From the NCBI RefSeq assembly GCF_000633535.1, contig NZ_AYMR01000002.1, forward strand, positions 100,432 through 164,431: a DNA stretch of 64,000 bases, in the 5' to 3' direction. The number at the start of each line of letters is the position of its first letter. Positions within the stretch are counted from its first letter, which is position 1. Positions 12,552 through 22,404 of the stretch are shown one piece after another. The notes beneath the pieces are model-generated. The model did not search any database. It was given only the letters and a program-made list of their open reading frames with translations, and had not been told where the DNA came from. The position numbers and the translations under genes were made by a program. The stretch comes from Leifsonia aquatica H1aii. Lineage in GTDB: Bacteria > Actinomycetota > Actinomycetes > Actinomycetales > Microbacteriaceae.

Positions 12552-14543
12552 GTGGCGGCGGCCGGCCGGGTCGCCCGCGTGGTCCTCGACTCGCCCCTCC
12601 CGCAGCTGGATCATCTCTTCGACTACTCCGTGCCCGACGCGCTCGTCGACGACGCGGTGCCGGGGGTCCGCGTGCGGGTTCCGTTGCGGACCGCAGGCCG
12701 GATCGCCGACGGGTACCTCGTCGAGCTCGCGGAACCGGAGGACGGGTTCGAGGGCACGTTGAGCCCGCTCGAGGCCGTCGTCTCCCCGGTTCCCGTGCTC
12801 ACCCCGGGGGTGTGGGCGCTCGCCCGTCGGCTGGCCGACCGCAGCGCGGGAACGGCCAGCGACATCCTGCGTCTCGCCGTGCCCGGGCGGATGGTCCGGG
12901 CGGAGAAGTCCTGGCTGGCGCTGCCCGAGGAACAGCGCTCGCCCGCTCCGCGGCCGCCCGCGATCGCGGTCCGCGGCTACGGCGAGGGTGTCCTGGAGGC
13001 CGCCGTCGCGGGGAACGATCGACTCGCGTTGCAGGCGATCCCACGCCTCGCGCCGCTGCCCGACGGCACCTGGGTCGGGGAGTGGGCGGTGACGCTGGCG
13101 GCTCTCGCCGCCGCGTGCTGGGCTGGTGGACGGACCGCCATCATCGCGGTGCCCGATCATCGAGACCTGGACCAGCTGGCCGCGGCCCTCGCCGCGATCG
13201 CACCGGCGGAGGCCGTCGTGCGGGCGGACGCCGCACAGGCGAACCCCGACCGGTACCGTGCCTTCCTCGCCGCGTTGAGCGGACCCCGCATCGTGATCGG
13301 GAACCGTTCGGTCGTCTACGCCCCGGCAGCGCGCCTCGGGCTGATCGTGGTCTGGGAGGACAGCGATCCGCTGCAGGCCGAACCCCTGAGCCCCTACGTG
13401 CACACCCGGGATGCCGCACTGGTGCGCCAGGAGCTGGAGGGCTGCGCGCTCGTCCTCTCCGGACTGGTGCGCAGCGTGGAGACGCAGCGCCTGGTCGAGC
13501 TGGGCTGGCTGCGCGATGTGGCCCCCGAGCGTGCGGTCACCCCGAAGGTGGTGCTGACCGCGAACCAGCAGGCGACGGAGGACGCCGCCCGCGCCGCTCG
13601 CATCCCCTCGCTGGCCTGGCGGGCGGCCAGGGAGTCGCTGAGCGGCGAGAGCGGACGGCCGGCGGGGCCGGTGCTCGTGCAGGTCGCGCGCCCCGGCTAC
13701 GTCCCGCTGCTGGCCTGCGTGAGCTGCGGTCAGGCCGCGCGCTGCAACCGCTGCGAGGGACCGCTCGGGCAGACCCGCTCCGGTGCCACGCCGTCGTGCG
13801 GGTGGTGCGGTGCGCTGGCGAGCGACTGGCAGTGCGAACGCTGCGAGGGCCGGCGCTTCCGGATGGTCAGTCTCGGCTCCGGCCGCACGGCCGAGGAACT
13901 GGGGCGGGCGTTCCCGGGCGTTCGGGTGATCCTGGCCGACGGCGACCACCCGGTCCAGCGGGTCCCCGCTGCGCCCGCGCTCGTCGTCGCCACCCGCGGT
14001 GCGGAGCCGATCGCGGAAGGCGGCTATCAGGCGGTGCTCCTGCTCGACGGTGAGCGGATGCTGGCCCGGGAGACCCTCCATGTCGCCGAGGACTGCCTCC
14101 GTTGGTGGTCGAGTGCCGCGACCCTGGCGGCCGCGGGCGCACCGACGCTCCTGGTCGGAGTGTCCGGCCCCCTGGCGCGTGCGTTCGCGACCGGCCGGCT
14201 CGTCGACTTCGCCCGCGCCGAGCTGGCCGACCGGCGCGGGCTGCGATTCCCGCCCGCGGTGCGGCTCGCCTCGGTGACCGGCACGGAGGAGGCGGTCCGC
14301 GCGGTGATCGACGCGGTGGACGCGGAGCTGCTGATCGACGTGCTCGGTCCCGCGTCCGTCGACGACCGGCTCGTGCGCGGCATCCTGCGCTTCGAGTATG
14401 CGCGGGGTGCGGAGGTCGCGGCCGCCGTGCGCGCCGCCGTGGTGCGCAACGCGACGAAGCGCCGCAAGGCCCTCGCGGGACGCGGCGGCTTCCGCCCTGC
14501 CCCCACCCTCCGGGTGCGCTTCGACGACCCGGAGATCCTCTAG
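12552..14543 (+). CDS. priA: PriA-like primosomal protein lacking helicase motifs
   Basis: This 663-residue protein has the PriA N-terminal 3' DNA-binding domain and the zinc-binding insertion, where eight cysteines start at Cys389 (CVSC, CNRC, CGWC, CERC). The two diagnostic ATPase motifs are degenerate. Where the GSGKT P-loop should be there is an Ala-rich WAGGRT segment. The DEEH box is replaced by WEDSDP. Actinobacterial PriA proteins are known to lack these residues and are thought to act in replication restart without unwinding DNA. The GTG start lies 2 bases after the metK stop. Confidence 0.88.
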   Translation: MAAAGRVARVVLDSPLPQLDHLFDYSVPDALVDDAVPGVRVRVPLRTAGRIADGYLVELAEPEDGFEGTLSPLEAVVSPVPVLTPGVWALARRLADRSAGTASDILRLAVPGRMVRAEKSWLALPEEQRSPAPRPPAIAVRGYGEGVLEAAVAGNDRLALQAIPRLAPLPDGTWVGEWAVTLAALAAACWAGGRTAIIAVPDHRDLDQLAAALAAIAPAEAVVRADAAQANPDRYRAFLAALSGPRIVIGNRSVVYAPAARLGLIVVWEDSDPLQAEPLSPYVHTRDAALVRQELEGCALVLSGLVRSVETQRLVELGWLRDVAPERAVTPKVVLTANQQATEDAARAARIPSLAWRAARESLSGESGRPAGPVLVQVARPGYVPLLACVSCGQAARCNRCEGPLGQTRSGATPSCGWCGALASDWQCERCEGRRFRMVSLGSGRTAEELGRAFPGVRVILADGDHPVQRVPAAPALVVATRGAEPIAEGGYQAVLLLDGERMLARETLHVAEDCLRWWSSAATLAAAGAPTLLVGVSGPLARAFATGRLVDFARAELADRRGLRFPPAVRLASVTGTEEAVRAVIDAVDAELLIDVLGPASVDDRLVRGILRFEYARGAEVAAAVRAAVVRNATKRRKALAGRGGFRPAPTLRVRFDDPEIL

Positions 14544-14553
14544 CCGGCGCGGG

Positions 14554-14559
14554 TAGACT
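14554..14559 (+). promoter_or_regulatory. Putative -10 box (TAGACT) for fmt-rsmB
   Basis: TAGACT lies 45 bases before the fmt ATG and 10 bases after the priA stop. The same hexamer precedes the 76-residue gene at 22445, lgt and rpsA. The leader between it and fmt includes a 12-base perfect palindrome TCTTCCGGAAGA. Assigned by motif only. Confidence 0.5.
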
Positions 14560-14604
14560 CGACCGCGGCTCCCGCTCCACCCCTCTTCCGGAAGAACCTT
14601 TCGC

Positions 14605-15516
14605 ATGCGCCTCGTCTTCGCCGGCACCCCCGCCGTCGCTATCCCCTCGCTCCGGCTGCTCGCGCAGCGGCACGACGTCGTGGCGGTGATCACACGTGAG
14701 GACGCCCCGCTCGGACGCAAGCGCGTCCTCACCCCGTCACCCGTCGCGGCGGCGGCGGCGGACCTCGGAATCGAGACCGTCCGGGCCAATCGGCTGGGGG
14801 AGGAGGCGACCGAGCGGGTCGCCGCCCTCGCCCCGGATCTCGGGGTGATCGTCGCCTATGGCGGTCTGGTGCGGGAACCCCTGTTGTCGACGCCGCGGCT
14901 CGGCTGGGTGAACCTGCACTTCTCGCTGCTCCCGCGCTGGCGGGGCGCGGCGCCGGTGCAGCACGCAGTCATCGCCGGCGACGCCGAGACCGGCGCGGCC
15001 GTCTTCCAGCTCGTCCCGGCGCTCGACGCCGGCGCGGTCTTCGCCGAGCTCCGCCGCCCGATCGGCGCCGACGAGACGTCCGGCGAGGTGCTGGAGGCGC
15101 TGGCGGTGTCGGGTGCGGCCCTGCTGACCGACACCGTGGACGCCCTCGCCGCCGGCACCGCCGTCGCACGCCCCCAAGAGGGCGAGCCGACCGCGGCCCC
15201 CAAGCTCACCATCGAGGATGCACGCCTCGACCTCGGCCGTCCGGTCGAGGAGGTCTACGCGCAGCTGCGCGGCGTGACCCCCGAGCCGGGCGCGTTCGTC
15301 CTGCTCGACGGGGAGCGCTTCAAGCTCCTCGAGGCCCGTCCCGCAGGCGAGGCCACCGCCCTGCCACCGGGTCGGGTGGAGCTGCGCGAGAAGCGGGTGC
15401 TCGTCGGCACCGGCACCGCACCGCTCGAGCTGCGCACCGTGCAGCCCGCGGGCAAGAAGGCGATGGCCGCTGCCGACTGGTGGCGCGGCACCGGCGGAGA
15501 GGCGGTGCTCGCATGA
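14605..15516 (+). CDS. fmt: Methionyl-tRNA formyltransferase
   Basis: A 303-residue enzyme that formylates initiator Met-tRNA. The N-terminal FAGTPAVA motif, the catalytic Asn103 and His105 in VNLHFSLLPRWRGAAP, and the smaller C-terminal OB-type domain are all in place. The stop overlaps the rsmB start (ATGA at 15513-15516). The ribosome site is weak (GGAAG about 11 bases upstream). It has its own candidate promoter after priA. Confidence 0.96.
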   Translation: MRLVFAGTPAVAIPSLRLLAQRHDVVAVITREDAPLGRKRVLTPSPVAAAAADLGIETVRANRLGEEATERVAALAPDLGVIVAYGGLVREPLLSTPRLGWVNLHFSLLPRWRGAAPVQHAVIAGDAETGAAVFQLVPALDAGAVFAELRRPIGADETSGEVLEALAVSGAALLTDTVDALAAGTAVARPQEGEPTAAPKLTIEDARLDLGRPVEEVYAQLRGVTPEPGAFVLLDGERFKLLEARPAGEATALPPGRVELREKRVLVGTGTAPLELRTVQPAGKKAMAAADWWRGTGGEAVLA

Positions 15517-16988
15517 GCGACCGTCGTCCATCGGGCCCCGGCGACCAGCGGCGTGGCGATCAGCGGCGCGGCGATCAGCGGCGCCCTGATGCGGGGCGTC
15601 GCGCGCCGGAGCGTCGGCCGGTCGAGCCCGCGGTCCAGCCCGCGCGGCAGGTCGCCTACGACGTGATCGCGGCCGTCAGCGAGTCCGATGCCTACGCCAA
15701 TCTGCTGCTTCCCGGCCGGATCGCCCGCGCCCGCCTGTCGACCGCCGACGCCGCGCTCGCGACCGAGCTCACCTACGGCACGCTGCGCATGCAGGGCTAC
15801 TACGACCGGGTGATCGAGCGCGCCGCCGGCCGCCCCGTCGACCGCATCGATCCGCCGATCCTCGACGTGCTGCGGCTCGGCGCGCACCAGCTGCTCTCCA
15901 CCCGCATCCCCTCGCACGCGGCGGTCAACGAGTCGGTCGCACTGGCCCGGCTCGTCGGGAGCCGCTCGGCCACCGGCTTCGCGAACGGCGTGCTGCGCGA
16001 GATCGGTCGGCACACGCCCGAGGAGTGGCGGGAGCGGGTCGTCGCCGAGGCACGAAACGAGGACGACCGGCTGGCCGCCGTGACTTCGCACCCCACCTGG
16101 GTGATCCGCGCCTTCCGGCGCTCCCTGAACGCCGAGGGGCGCGGTGACGAGCTGGAGGACCTGCTCGAGGCGGACAACGCCGCTCCGCGGGTCAACCTGG
16201 TCGCGCTCCCTGGCCTGGTGGAGGCGCCCGCAGGCAGCCGGCCCGACCGGTTCTCGCCCGTCGGCTTCACCGGCGACGGCGGAGACCCTCAGGGGCTCGT
16301 CGTGTCGTCGGAAGGCCGCCTGCGTGTGCAGGACGAAGGGTCGCAGCTCGCGGCGCTCGCGTTGACCCGTGCTCGTCCCGTCCGGCCAGGCGAGCGCTGG
16401 CTCGATCTGTGCGCGGGGCCGGGCGGCAAGGCGGCTCTGCTGGCGGCGGAGGCGCTGGCCGGCGGGGCCGAGCTGGTCGCCAACGAGCTGGTCCCCGCGC
16501 GCGCCGACCTGGTCCGGTCGGCCCTCGCGGCAGTGCCGCTCGAGGTCCCCGTCTGGGAGGAGGACGGCACCCGGGTCGGCGACGTCCACCCGGAGGCCTT
16601 CGACCGCATCCTGCTCGACGCGCCCTGCACCGGTCTCGGCGCGCTGCGGCGGCGGCCCGAGGCGCGCTGGCGCAAAGAGCCGAAGGACGTCGCGGAGCTG
16701 AGCGCGCTGCAGGCGCGGCTCCTCGACTCCGCCGTCGCCGCGCTGGCGCCCGGCGGCCTGCTCGCCTACGTCACCTGTTCGCCGCACATCGCCGAGACCC
16801 GCAGCATCGTGGCGGCCGCGCGGCAGCGGCATCCCGAGCTGGAGTCCGTCGGGACGGCCGCGGTCGTGCAGGGATTGGCGGTGGAGCGCCTCGACCTCGC
16901 GGACGAGGAGGACGTCGTGCAGCTGTGGCCGCACCGGCATCTGACCGACGCCATGTTCATCGCCCTCTTGGCCAAGCGTGCCAAGTAA
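15513..16988 (+). CDS. rsmB: 16S rRNA m5C967 methyltransferase (RsmB/NOP family)
   Basis: A 491-residue protein with a NusB-like RNA-binding domain (about residues 45-175) and a C-terminal SAM methyltransferase domain. The SAM motif DLCAGPGGK, the catalytic DAPCTGLGALRRRPE and the second cysteine in VTCSPH identify an m5C RNA methyltransferase. ATG at 15513 overlaps the fmt stop. The first 45 residues are a charged, disordered tail with three DQRRG repeats. The call is firm for the family and likely for position C967. Confidence 0.93.
   Translation: MSDRRPSGPGDQRRGDQRRGDQRRPDAGRRAPERRPVEPAVQPARQVAYDVIAAVSESDAYANLLLPGRIARARLSTADAALATELTYGTLRMQGYYDRVIERAAGRPVDRIDPPILDVLRLGAHQLLSTRIPSHAAVNESVALARLVGSRSATGFANGVLREIGRHTPEEWRERVVAEARNEDDRLAAVTSHPTWVIRAFRRSLNAEGRGDELEDLLEADNAAPRVNLVALPGLVEAPAGSRPDRFSPVGFTGDGGDPQGLVVSSEGRLRVQDEGSQLAALALTRARPVRPGERWLDLCAGPGGKAALLAAEALAGGAELVANELVPARADLVRSALAAVPLEVPVWEEDGTRVGDVHPEAFDRILLDAPCTGLGALRRRPEARWRKEPKDVAELSALQARLLDSAVAALAPGGLLAYVTCSPHIAETRSIVAAARQRHPELESVGTAAVVQGLAVERLDLADEEDVVQLWPHRHLTDAMFIALLAKRAK
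15540..15584 (+). repeat. Three tandem 15-bp repeats in the rsmB N-terminal tail
   Basis: Three head-to-tail 15-mers (GGCGACCAGCGGCGT, then GGCGATCAGCGGCGC twice) encode GDQRR units. They keep the frame and lie in a disordered basic tail, so copy number could vary without harming the enzyme. Confidence 0.85.
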
Positions 16989-17010
16989 GCGAGCCAGGCG
17001 GCCCGCACCC

Positions 17011-17016
17011 TAGGCT
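17011..17016 (+). promoter_or_regulatory. -10 box TAGGCT of a leaderless rpe promoter
   Basis: TAGGCT ends 6 bases before the rpe ATG. Transcription would begin at or next to the start codon. The same spacing recurs at 12 other genes in the window. Confidence 0.6.
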
Positions 17017-17022
17017 GGAGGC

Positions 17023-17679
17023 ATGGCCCGCATCAATCCGAGCATCCTCGCCGCCGACTTCGTCAACCTGGAACGCGACCTCGATCGGATCGCCACGGCG
17101 GATCTGGTGCACGTGGACGTCATGGACAACCATTTCGTGCCGAACCTCACCTTCGGCCCGCAGATGGTGGAGCGCATCCAGGCGGTCAGCGCCATCCTGC
17201 TGGATGTGCACCTGATGATCGACGACCCCGAGCGCTGGGCGCCGGGCTACGCCGAGCTCGGCGCGTACTCGGTCACCTTCCACGCCGAGGCGGCGACCGA
17301 CCCGGTCGCGCTCGCGCGCCGGCTGCGCGGCATCGGCGCCCGGGCCGGCGTCGCCCTCAAGCCGGGCACCGACGTCGCCCCCTACCTCGAGCTGCTCCCC
17401 GAGTTCGACCAGGTGCTGGTGATGACGGTCGAGCCCGGTTTCGGCGGCCAGTCGTTCATGCCGGAGACCATGCCGAAGCTGCGCGCCCTGCGCGAGGCGG
17501 TCGAGGCCCGCGGGCTCGACGTGTGGCTGCAGGTCGACGGGGGCGTGACGTCCGAGACGATCGTGGTCGCGGCCGAGAACGGCGCGGACACGTTCGTGGC
17601 GGGCTCGAGCGTCTTCCGCGGCGAACCCGCGGAGCAGATCGCGGGTCTGCGCGCGGCGGTCGCCGCGCACGGCCACTGA
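17023..17679 (+). CDS. rpe: Ribulose-phosphate 3-epimerase
   Basis: A 218-residue TIM barrel that interconverts ribulose 5-phosphate and xylulose 5-phosphate in the pentose phosphate pathway. [10 protein letters not shown] at the N-terminus, [17 protein letters not shown] with metal-binding residues, and the VEPGFGGQ and VDGG motifs are characteristic. No ribosome site is needed if the gene is leaderless as its upstream TAGGCT suggests. Its product would feed the phosphoketolase encoded at 39842. Confidence 0.96.
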   Translation: MARINPSILAADFVNLERDLDRIATADLVHVDVMDNHFVPNLTFGPQMVERIQAVSAILLDVHLMIDDPERWAPGYAELGAYSVTFHAEAATDPVALARRLRGIGARAGVALKPGTDVAPYLELLPEFDQVLVMTVEPGFGGQSFMPETMPKLRALREAVEARGLDVWLQVDGGVTSETIVVAAENGADTFVAGSSVFRGEPAEQIAGLRAAVAAHGH

Positions 17680-17734
17680 CCGCGGCCTCCGGACGCCGTC
17701 TCCGCGCGCGGCACGGACGAGGCGCTGCGACCGC

Positions 17735-17740
17735 TACGCT
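17735..17740 (+). promoter_or_regulatory. -10 box TACGCT of a leaderless hisE promoter
   Basis: TACGCT ends 6 bases before the GTG at 17747 and only 3 before the ATG at 17744. The spacing seen elsewhere in the window favours the GTG as start. Confidence 0.55.
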
Positions 17741-17746
17741 GTAATG

Positions 17747-18010
17747 GTGAAAACCTTCGACGACCTCTTCGCCGAGCTCCGCGAGAAGGCCGCCACCCGC
17801 CCGGAGGGATCCGGGACGGTGCGCGAGCTGGACGCGGGCGTGCACGCCATCGGAAAGAAGATCGTGGAGGAGGCCGCCGAGGTCTGGATGGCCGCCGAGT
17901 ACCAGTCAGACGAGGAGACGGCCGAGGAGATCTCGCAGCTGCTCTACCACCTCCAGGTGCTCCTGCTCGCCAAAGGCCTCACGCCGGCCGACGTCTACCG
18001 ACATCTGTGA
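17747..18010 (+). CDS. hisE: Phosphoribosyl-ATP diphosphatase
   Basis: An 87-residue all-alpha enzyme that hydrolyses phosphoribosyl-ATP to phosphoribosyl-AMP, the second step of histidine synthesis. The [10 protein letters not shown] start and the metal-binding [16 protein letters not shown] helix are diagnostic. The GTG at 17747 is preferred over the adjacent ATG at 17744, which would add one residue, because of promoter spacing. It precedes hisG by 64 bases, the usual actinobacterial hisE-hisG order. Confidence 0.94.
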   Translation: MKTFDDLFAELREKAATRPEGSGTVRELDAGVHAIGKKIVEEAAEVWMAAEYQSDEETAEEISQLLYHLQVLLLAKGLTPADVYRHL

Positions 18011-18074
18011 CCCCGATCCCGCAGGCGCCCCCCGGCGCACCCTGATCCGTCACGTCACGAAAGACTTCGAAACC

Positions 18075-18914
18075 ATGCTGAAGATCGCCGTCCCCAACAA
18101 GGGCTCCCTCTCCGAGACCGCGGCGCAGATGCTCCACGAGGCGGGCTATGTCGGCCGCCGCGACCCCAAGGAGCTCATCGTCACCGACGCGCGCAACGGG
18201 GTGGAGTTCTTCTACCTGCGCCCGCGCGACATCGCCACCTACGTCGGCTCGGGCGCGCTCGACGTCGGCATCACCGGCCGCGACCTGCTGCTCGACTCCG
18301 GATCGCCGGCGGGGGAGATCGCCTCGCTCGACTTCGCCGCCTCGACCTTCCGGTTCGCCGCACCGGCGAACGGGTTCACCGACCTCGCCGATCTGCACGG
18401 CAAGCGGGTGGCGACGAGCTACCCGGGTCTCGTCGGCGCGTTCCTCGCCGAGCGCGGGGTGGACGCCGCACTGATCAAGCTCGACGGAGCGGTGGAGTCG
18501 GCGGTGCGTCTCGGTGTCGCGGACGCCGTCGCCGACGTGGTCGAGACCGGCTCCACGCTGCGCAAGCAGGGACTGGAGATCTTCGGTCCGGTCATCCTCG
18601 AGTCCGAGGCCGTGCTGATCTCGTCGCCGACGCGCGCCGCCGGGGTCGACACCCTGCTGCGCCGGCTGCAGGGCGTCATGGTCGCGCGTCAGTACGTGCT
18701 GGTCGACTACAACCTGCCCGCGGTGCTCCTCGACCGGGCCGTCGCGCTGACGCCGGGCGTCGAGTCCCCGACCGTGTCGCCGCTCGGCGAGCCGGACTGG
18801 GTCGCCGTGCGGGTCATGATCAAGCAGGACCAGACCAACCGCGTCATGGACGACCTCTACGAGCTGGGCGCCCGGGCCATCCTGGTGACCTCCATCCACG
18901 CGGCGCGGATCTGA
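18075..18914 (+). CDS. hisG: ATP phosphoribosyltransferase (long form)
   Basis: A 279-residue enzyme that condenses ATP with PRPP, the first and feedback-controlled step of histidine synthesis. The N-terminal [11 protein letters not shown], the [10 protein letters not shown] and the PRPP-binding [17 protein letters not shown] block (here [14 protein letters not shown]) are visible. The C-terminal regulatory domain, which binds histidine, occupies about the last 75 residues, so no hisZ is needed. The stop shares a base with the hisF ATG. Confidence 0.96.
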   Translation: MLKIAVPNKGSLSETAAQMLHEAGYVGRRDPKELIVTDARNGVEFFYLRPRDIATYVGSGALDVGITGRDLLLDSGSPAGEIASLDFAASTFRFAAPANGFTDLADLHGKRVATSYPGLVGAFLAERGVDAALIKLDGAVESAVRLGVADAVADVVETGSTLRKQGLEIFGPVILESEAVLISSPTRAAGVDTLLRRLQGVMVARQYVLVDYNLPAVLLDRAVALTPGVESPTVSPLGEPDWVAVRVMIKQDQTNRVMDDLYELGARAILVTSIHAARI

Positions 18915-19678
18915 TGTCCGTCGCGGTCCGTGTCATCCCGTGCCTGGACGTGGCGGCCGGCCGGGTCGTCAAAGGCGTGAACTTCCAGAACCTGCGCGAT
19001 CAGGGCGACCCGGTGGAATTGGCGGCCAAGTACTTCGAGCAGGGGGCGGACGAGCTCACCTTCCTCGACGTGACGGCGACGGTGGACGACCGTTCCACGA
19101 CCTACGACGTGGTGCGGGCGACGGCCGAGCAGGTCTTCATCCCGCTCACCGTCGGCGGCGGCGTGCGCAGCGCCGAGGACGTCGCGCGGCTGCTCGGCAG
19201 CGGCGCCGACAAGATCGGCGTGAACTCGGCGGCCATCGCGCGCCCCGAGCTGGTCGCCGAGATCGCCGACCGGTTCGGCGCACAGGTGCTGGTGCTGTCC
19301 CTCGACGTCAAGCGCTCGGCGGCCACGCCGTCGGGCTTCGTGGTGACGACCCACGGCGGGCGCACCGAAACCGACCTCGACGCCCTGGAGTGGGCGCGCC
19401 GGGCGATCGACCTCGGCGCCGGCGAACTGCTCGTCAACTCGATCGATGCCGACGGCACCAAGGAGGGCTTCGACCTGGAGCTCATCCGCGAGATGCGTGC
19501 CGTCAGCAGCGTGCCCGTGATCGCCTCCGGCGGTGCGGGCGCGGTCGCCGACTTCGCCCCCGCCATCGACGCGGGTGCGGACGCGGTGCTCGCCGCGAGC
19601 GTCTTCCACTCCGGTGAGCTGACGATCGGCGACGTGAAGGAGGCCCTGGCGAGGGCAGGACGGGAGGTCCGCTCATGA
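18914..19678 (+). CDS. hisF: Imidazole glycerol phosphate synthase cyclase subunit
   Basis: A 254-residue TIM barrel that uses ammonia from HisH to make imidazole glycerol phosphate and AICAR. The catalytic aspartates are in [13 protein letters not shown] near residue 12 and in SIDADGT near residue 180. Phosphate-binding glycines lie in VGGGVRS and ASGGAGA. It overlaps hisI (ATGA at 19675-19678). HisH and HisA are not encoded in the window. Confidence 0.97.
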   Translation: MSVAVRVIPCLDVAAGRVVKGVNFQNLRDQGDPVELAAKYFEQGADELTFLDVTATVDDRSTTYDVVRATAEQVFIPLTVGGGVRSAEDVARLLGSGADKIGVNSAAIARPELVAEIADRFGAQVLVLSLDVKRSAATPSGFVVTTHGGRTETDLDALEWARRAIDLGAGELLVNSIDADGTKEGFDLELIREMRAVSSVPVIASGGAGAVADFAPAIDAGADAVLAASVFHSGELTIGDVKEALARAGREVRS

Positions 19679-20064
19679 GCGACGACCAGCGCGCGGTGCT
19701 CGAACGCATCCGCTTCACGGACGCCGGGCTCGTCCCGGCGATCATCCAGCAGTGGGACACCCGCGAGGTGCTCATGATGGGGTGGATGGACGCGGAGGCG
19801 TTCCGCCGCACGATGACCGAGGGCCGCGTCACGTTCTGGTCGCGGTCGCGGCAGGAGTACTGGCGCAAGGGCGACACGTCCGGCCACGTGCAGTTCGTGA
19901 AGTCGGCCGCCCTCGACTGCGACGGCGACACCCTCCTGGTGACCGTCGACCAGATCGGCGCCGCCTGCCACACCGGCACCCGGACCTGCTTCGACGCCGA
20001 TCAGCTCGACCCCGTCGTCGGCGACGGCGCCGCCGACACCGACGAGATGAGGGCCGACCTGTGA
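19675..20064 (+). CDS. hisI: Phosphoribosyl-AMP cyclohydrolase
   Basis: A 129-residue metalloenzyme that opens the adenine ring of phosphoribosyl-[13 protein letters not shown], the Mg-binding DCDGDTLL and the zinc cysteines in [11 protein letters not shown] are present. It is the single-function form, in keeping with the separate hisE. Its stop shares bases with the trpE start (GTGA at 20061-20064), so the histidine and tryptophan genes are joined here. Confidence 0.96.
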   Translation: MSDDQRAVLERIRFTDAGLVPAIIQQWDTREVLMMGWMDAEAFRRTMTEGRVTFWSRSRQEYWRKGDTSGHVQFVKSAALDCDGDTLLVTVDQIGAACHTGTRTCFDADQLDPVVGDGAADTDEMRADL

Positions 20065-21623
20065 TCGCGACGAGTGCGGCGTCCACCACCCGGGAGGCCT
20101 TCGATGCTCTCGTCGGCAGCCATCGCGTGGTGCCGGTCGTGCGTGAGCTGTTCGCCGACGGGGAGACCCCGGTCGGCATCTATCGCAAGCTCGCCGCCGG
20201 CCGGCCGGGGACCTTCCTCCTGGAGTCGGCCGAGCAGGGAGGCATCTGGTCGCGCTTCTCGTTCGTCGGCGCGGCCTCCTTCGGCGTGCTGACCCAGCAG
20301 GGGGACGAGGTCCGCTGGCTCGACTACGGCCTGACGGCCGAGCGCGCGCTGGGCGGCGAGACGTCGCTGCGCCCGCTCGACGCCCTCGCCGCGCTGCACG
20401 CGCGGTGGCAGACGCCGCGCATCCCCGGGCTGCCGCCCCTGACCGGCGGTCTGGTCGGGTTCATCGGCTGGGAGGCGATCCGTCAGATCGAGCGGCTGCC
20501 CGATCAGCCGCCGGCCGACTACGACATCCCCGGCCAGGCGCTCGCGTTCGCGGCGGATCTGGTGGTCCTCGACCACCGTTCCGGCACGGTCAAGCTGATC
20601 GCCAACGCCCTCGCAGACGGGGAGGAGACCGCCGACGCCCTCTGGGCCGACGCGCAGGCGCGCCTGGACCGGATGCAGCGCGAACTCGCCCAGCCGTCGG
20701 AGGCGTGGCTGGCCGAGGTCGACCTCGCCACCCCGGCCGATCCGGTGTCGCGCACCCGCGAGGAGGACTTCCTCGCCTCGGTGGAGACCGCCAAGGAGCG
20801 GATCGTCGCGGGCGACATCTTCCAGGTGGTCATCTCGCAGCGGTTCGAGCTGGAGTGCGCGGCGACGTCCCTCGACGTGTACCGCGTGCTGCGCGCCCTG
20901 AACCCGAGCCCGTACATGTACCTGCTCTCGCTCGAGCGGCCCGACGGCGACGGCGACCGCACGTTCCAGATCGTCGGCTCGTCTCCCGAAGCGCTCGTGA
21001 AGGTCCAGGAGGGGCGCGCGTTCACCCATCCGATCGCCGGTTCTCGCCCGCGCGGCGCGACCCCGGAGGAGGACCTCGACCTGGAGGCCTCGCTACTGGC
21101 CGACGACAAGGAGCGGGCCGAGCACCTGATGCTCGTCGATCTCGCGCGCAACGACCTGCTGAAGGTGTGCGCGGCGGGGTCGGTCGAGGTGACCGAGTTC
21201 ATGCGCATCGAGCGGTTCAGCCACATCATGCACATCGTCTCCTCGGTGGAGGGCGACCTGCTGCCGGACGCCTCGGCGATCGACGTCTTCCGGGCGACGT
21301 TCCCGGCGGGGACGCTCTCGGGTGCGCCGAAGCCGATGGCGCTGCGGATCATCGACGAGCTGGAACCGGCGCAGCGCGGCGTGTACGGGGGAGTGATCGG
21401 CTACTTCGACTTCGCCGGCGACGCCGACCTCGCCATCGCGATCCGCACGGCGACGATCATGGACGGCGTCGCCCGGGTGCAGGCCGGTGGCGGCCTGGTC
21501 GCGGACTCCGTTCCGCGCAACGAGTTCGAGGAGTCGCAGAACAAGGCGGCGGCGCCGTTGCGTGCGGTCGCCGTGGCGAACGCGATGCGCCGCGTGGGCG
21601 ATCCCGGCACGGGCGGGCGCTGA
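20061..21623 (+). CDS. trpE: Anthranilate synthase component I
   Basis: A 520-residue enzyme converting chorismate to anthranilate with ammonia from TrpG. The N-terminal feedback-binding domain has an LLESAEQGG motif near residue 55, and the C-terminal half carries [30 protein letters not shown] and the [11 protein letters not shown] core. The GTG overlaps the hisI stop, so trpE has no leader of its own and no trp attenuator. trpG and trpD are absent nearby. Confidence 0.96.
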   Translation: MIATSAASTTREAFDALVGSHRVVPVVRELFADGETPVGIYRKLAAGRPGTFLLESAEQGGIWSRFSFVGAASFGVLTQQGDEVRWLDYGLTAERALGGETSLRPLDALAALHARWQTPRIPGLPPLTGGLVGFIGWEAIRQIERLPDQPPADYDIPGQALAFAADLVVLDHRSGTVKLIANALADGEETADALWADAQARLDRMQRELAQPSEAWLAEVDLATPADPVSRTREEDFLASVETAKERIVAGDIFQVVISQRFELECAATSLDVYRVLRALNPSPYMYLLSLERPDGDGDRTFQIVGSSPEALVKVQEGRAFTHPIAGSRPRGATPEEDLDLEASLLADDKERAEHLMLVDLARNDLLKVCAAGSVEVTEFMRIERFSHIMHIVSSVEGDLLPDASAIDVFRATFPAGTLSGAPKPMALRIIDELEPAQRGVYGGVIGYFDFAGDADLAIAIRTATIMDGVARVQAGGGLVADSVPRNEFEESQNKAAAPLRAVAVANAMRRVGDPGTGGR

Positions 21624-21628
21624 GCACG

Positions 21629-22375
21629 ATGACCGCAGAGCTCCCCGACGACGGCGCCGAGACGGCGGCACCGGCGCAACGGCCCGTGAACCGCCGGTCC
21701 AAGTACCTCGCGCTGCTGGCACTGGTGGCCGGCAGCGGGTTCGCGCTGCTGTCGGCGACGCAGACCTGGTTCAGCGTCCACCTCACCGACGTGGCCAGCC
21801 ACGTCAGCGTCCTCGGCGTTCCCGGCTCCACCGCCGCGCCCGCTCTCACCGCCCTCTCGCTCGCCGGGCTGGCGCTGACCGCTGCGCTCGCGATCGCCGG
21901 ACCGGTGTTCCGCATCGTCCTCGCCCTGCTCGGCGTGCTGCTCGGCGTCTCGGTGCTGATCTCCGCCGGGAGCGCACTCGCCGACACGCTCCGCGCCTCC
22001 TCCTCGGCCATCACGACGGCGACCGGGGTGGCGGGGGAGGCGTCGGTGCGGCACCTGGTCGGCGCCGTGGACGTGCAGTTCTGGCCCTGGCTCGCCGTCG
22101 CGGGCGGGGTGCTGATCGTGCTGGCGAGCGCCGCCGTCGTCGTCTTCTCCCGGCTCTGGCCGGGGTCGTCGCGCAAGTACCAGACCCGGTTCGCCGCCGC
22201 CGAGGGCGGGGCCGCCGATGCCCTGCCGGCCGAGCTCGGCGCGCCCGAGACGGACGATGAGGAGGCGCGCGCCGTCGCCGAGGGCGAGGCCGCAACGGGT
22301 CCCGCCTCCCTCGATCGCGACACCGCGATCGACAGCTGGGACGAGCTGAGCCGCGGCGACGATCCCACGCGCTGA
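21629..22375 (+). CDS. Trp biosynthesis-associated membrane protein
   Basis: A 248-residue protein with four predicted membrane segments (about residues 28-45, 65-83, 86-107 and 145-167) and an acidic cytosolic tail ending in WDELSRGDDPT. This tail motif and the place between trpE and trpC match the actinobacterial Trp-associated membrane protein family. Its biochemical role is not known. It begins 5 bases after the trpE stop, so the two are probably coupled. Confidence 0.88.
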   Translation: MTAELPDDGAETAAPAQRPVNRRSKYLALLALVAGSGFALLSATQTWFSVHLTDVASHVSVLGVPGSTAAPALTALSLAGLALTAALAIAGPVFRIVLALLGVLLGVSVLISAGSALADTLRASSSAITTATGVAGEASVRHLVGAVDVQFWPWLAVAGGVLIVLASAAVVVFSRLWPGSSRKYQTRFAAAEGGAADALPAELGAPETDDEEARAVAEGEAATGPASLDRDTAIDSWDELSRGDDPTR

Positions 22376-22380
22376 GCCAC

Positions 22381-22386
22381 TAGACT
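22381..22386 (+). promoter_or_regulatory. Putative -10 box (TAGACT) for the trpCBA block
   Basis: TAGACT begins 5 bases after the stop of the membrane-protein gene and about 58 bases before the next start, giving trpCBA a possible internal promoter. No clear -35 box is seen. Confidence 0.5.
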
Positions 22387-22404
22387 TGATCCGTTCCCAT
22401 TCCC

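Noticed and set aside
20040..20061. trp attenuator or leader peptide before trpE
   Set aside because: trpE overlaps hisI, leaving no leader. No Trp-rich small frame is found.
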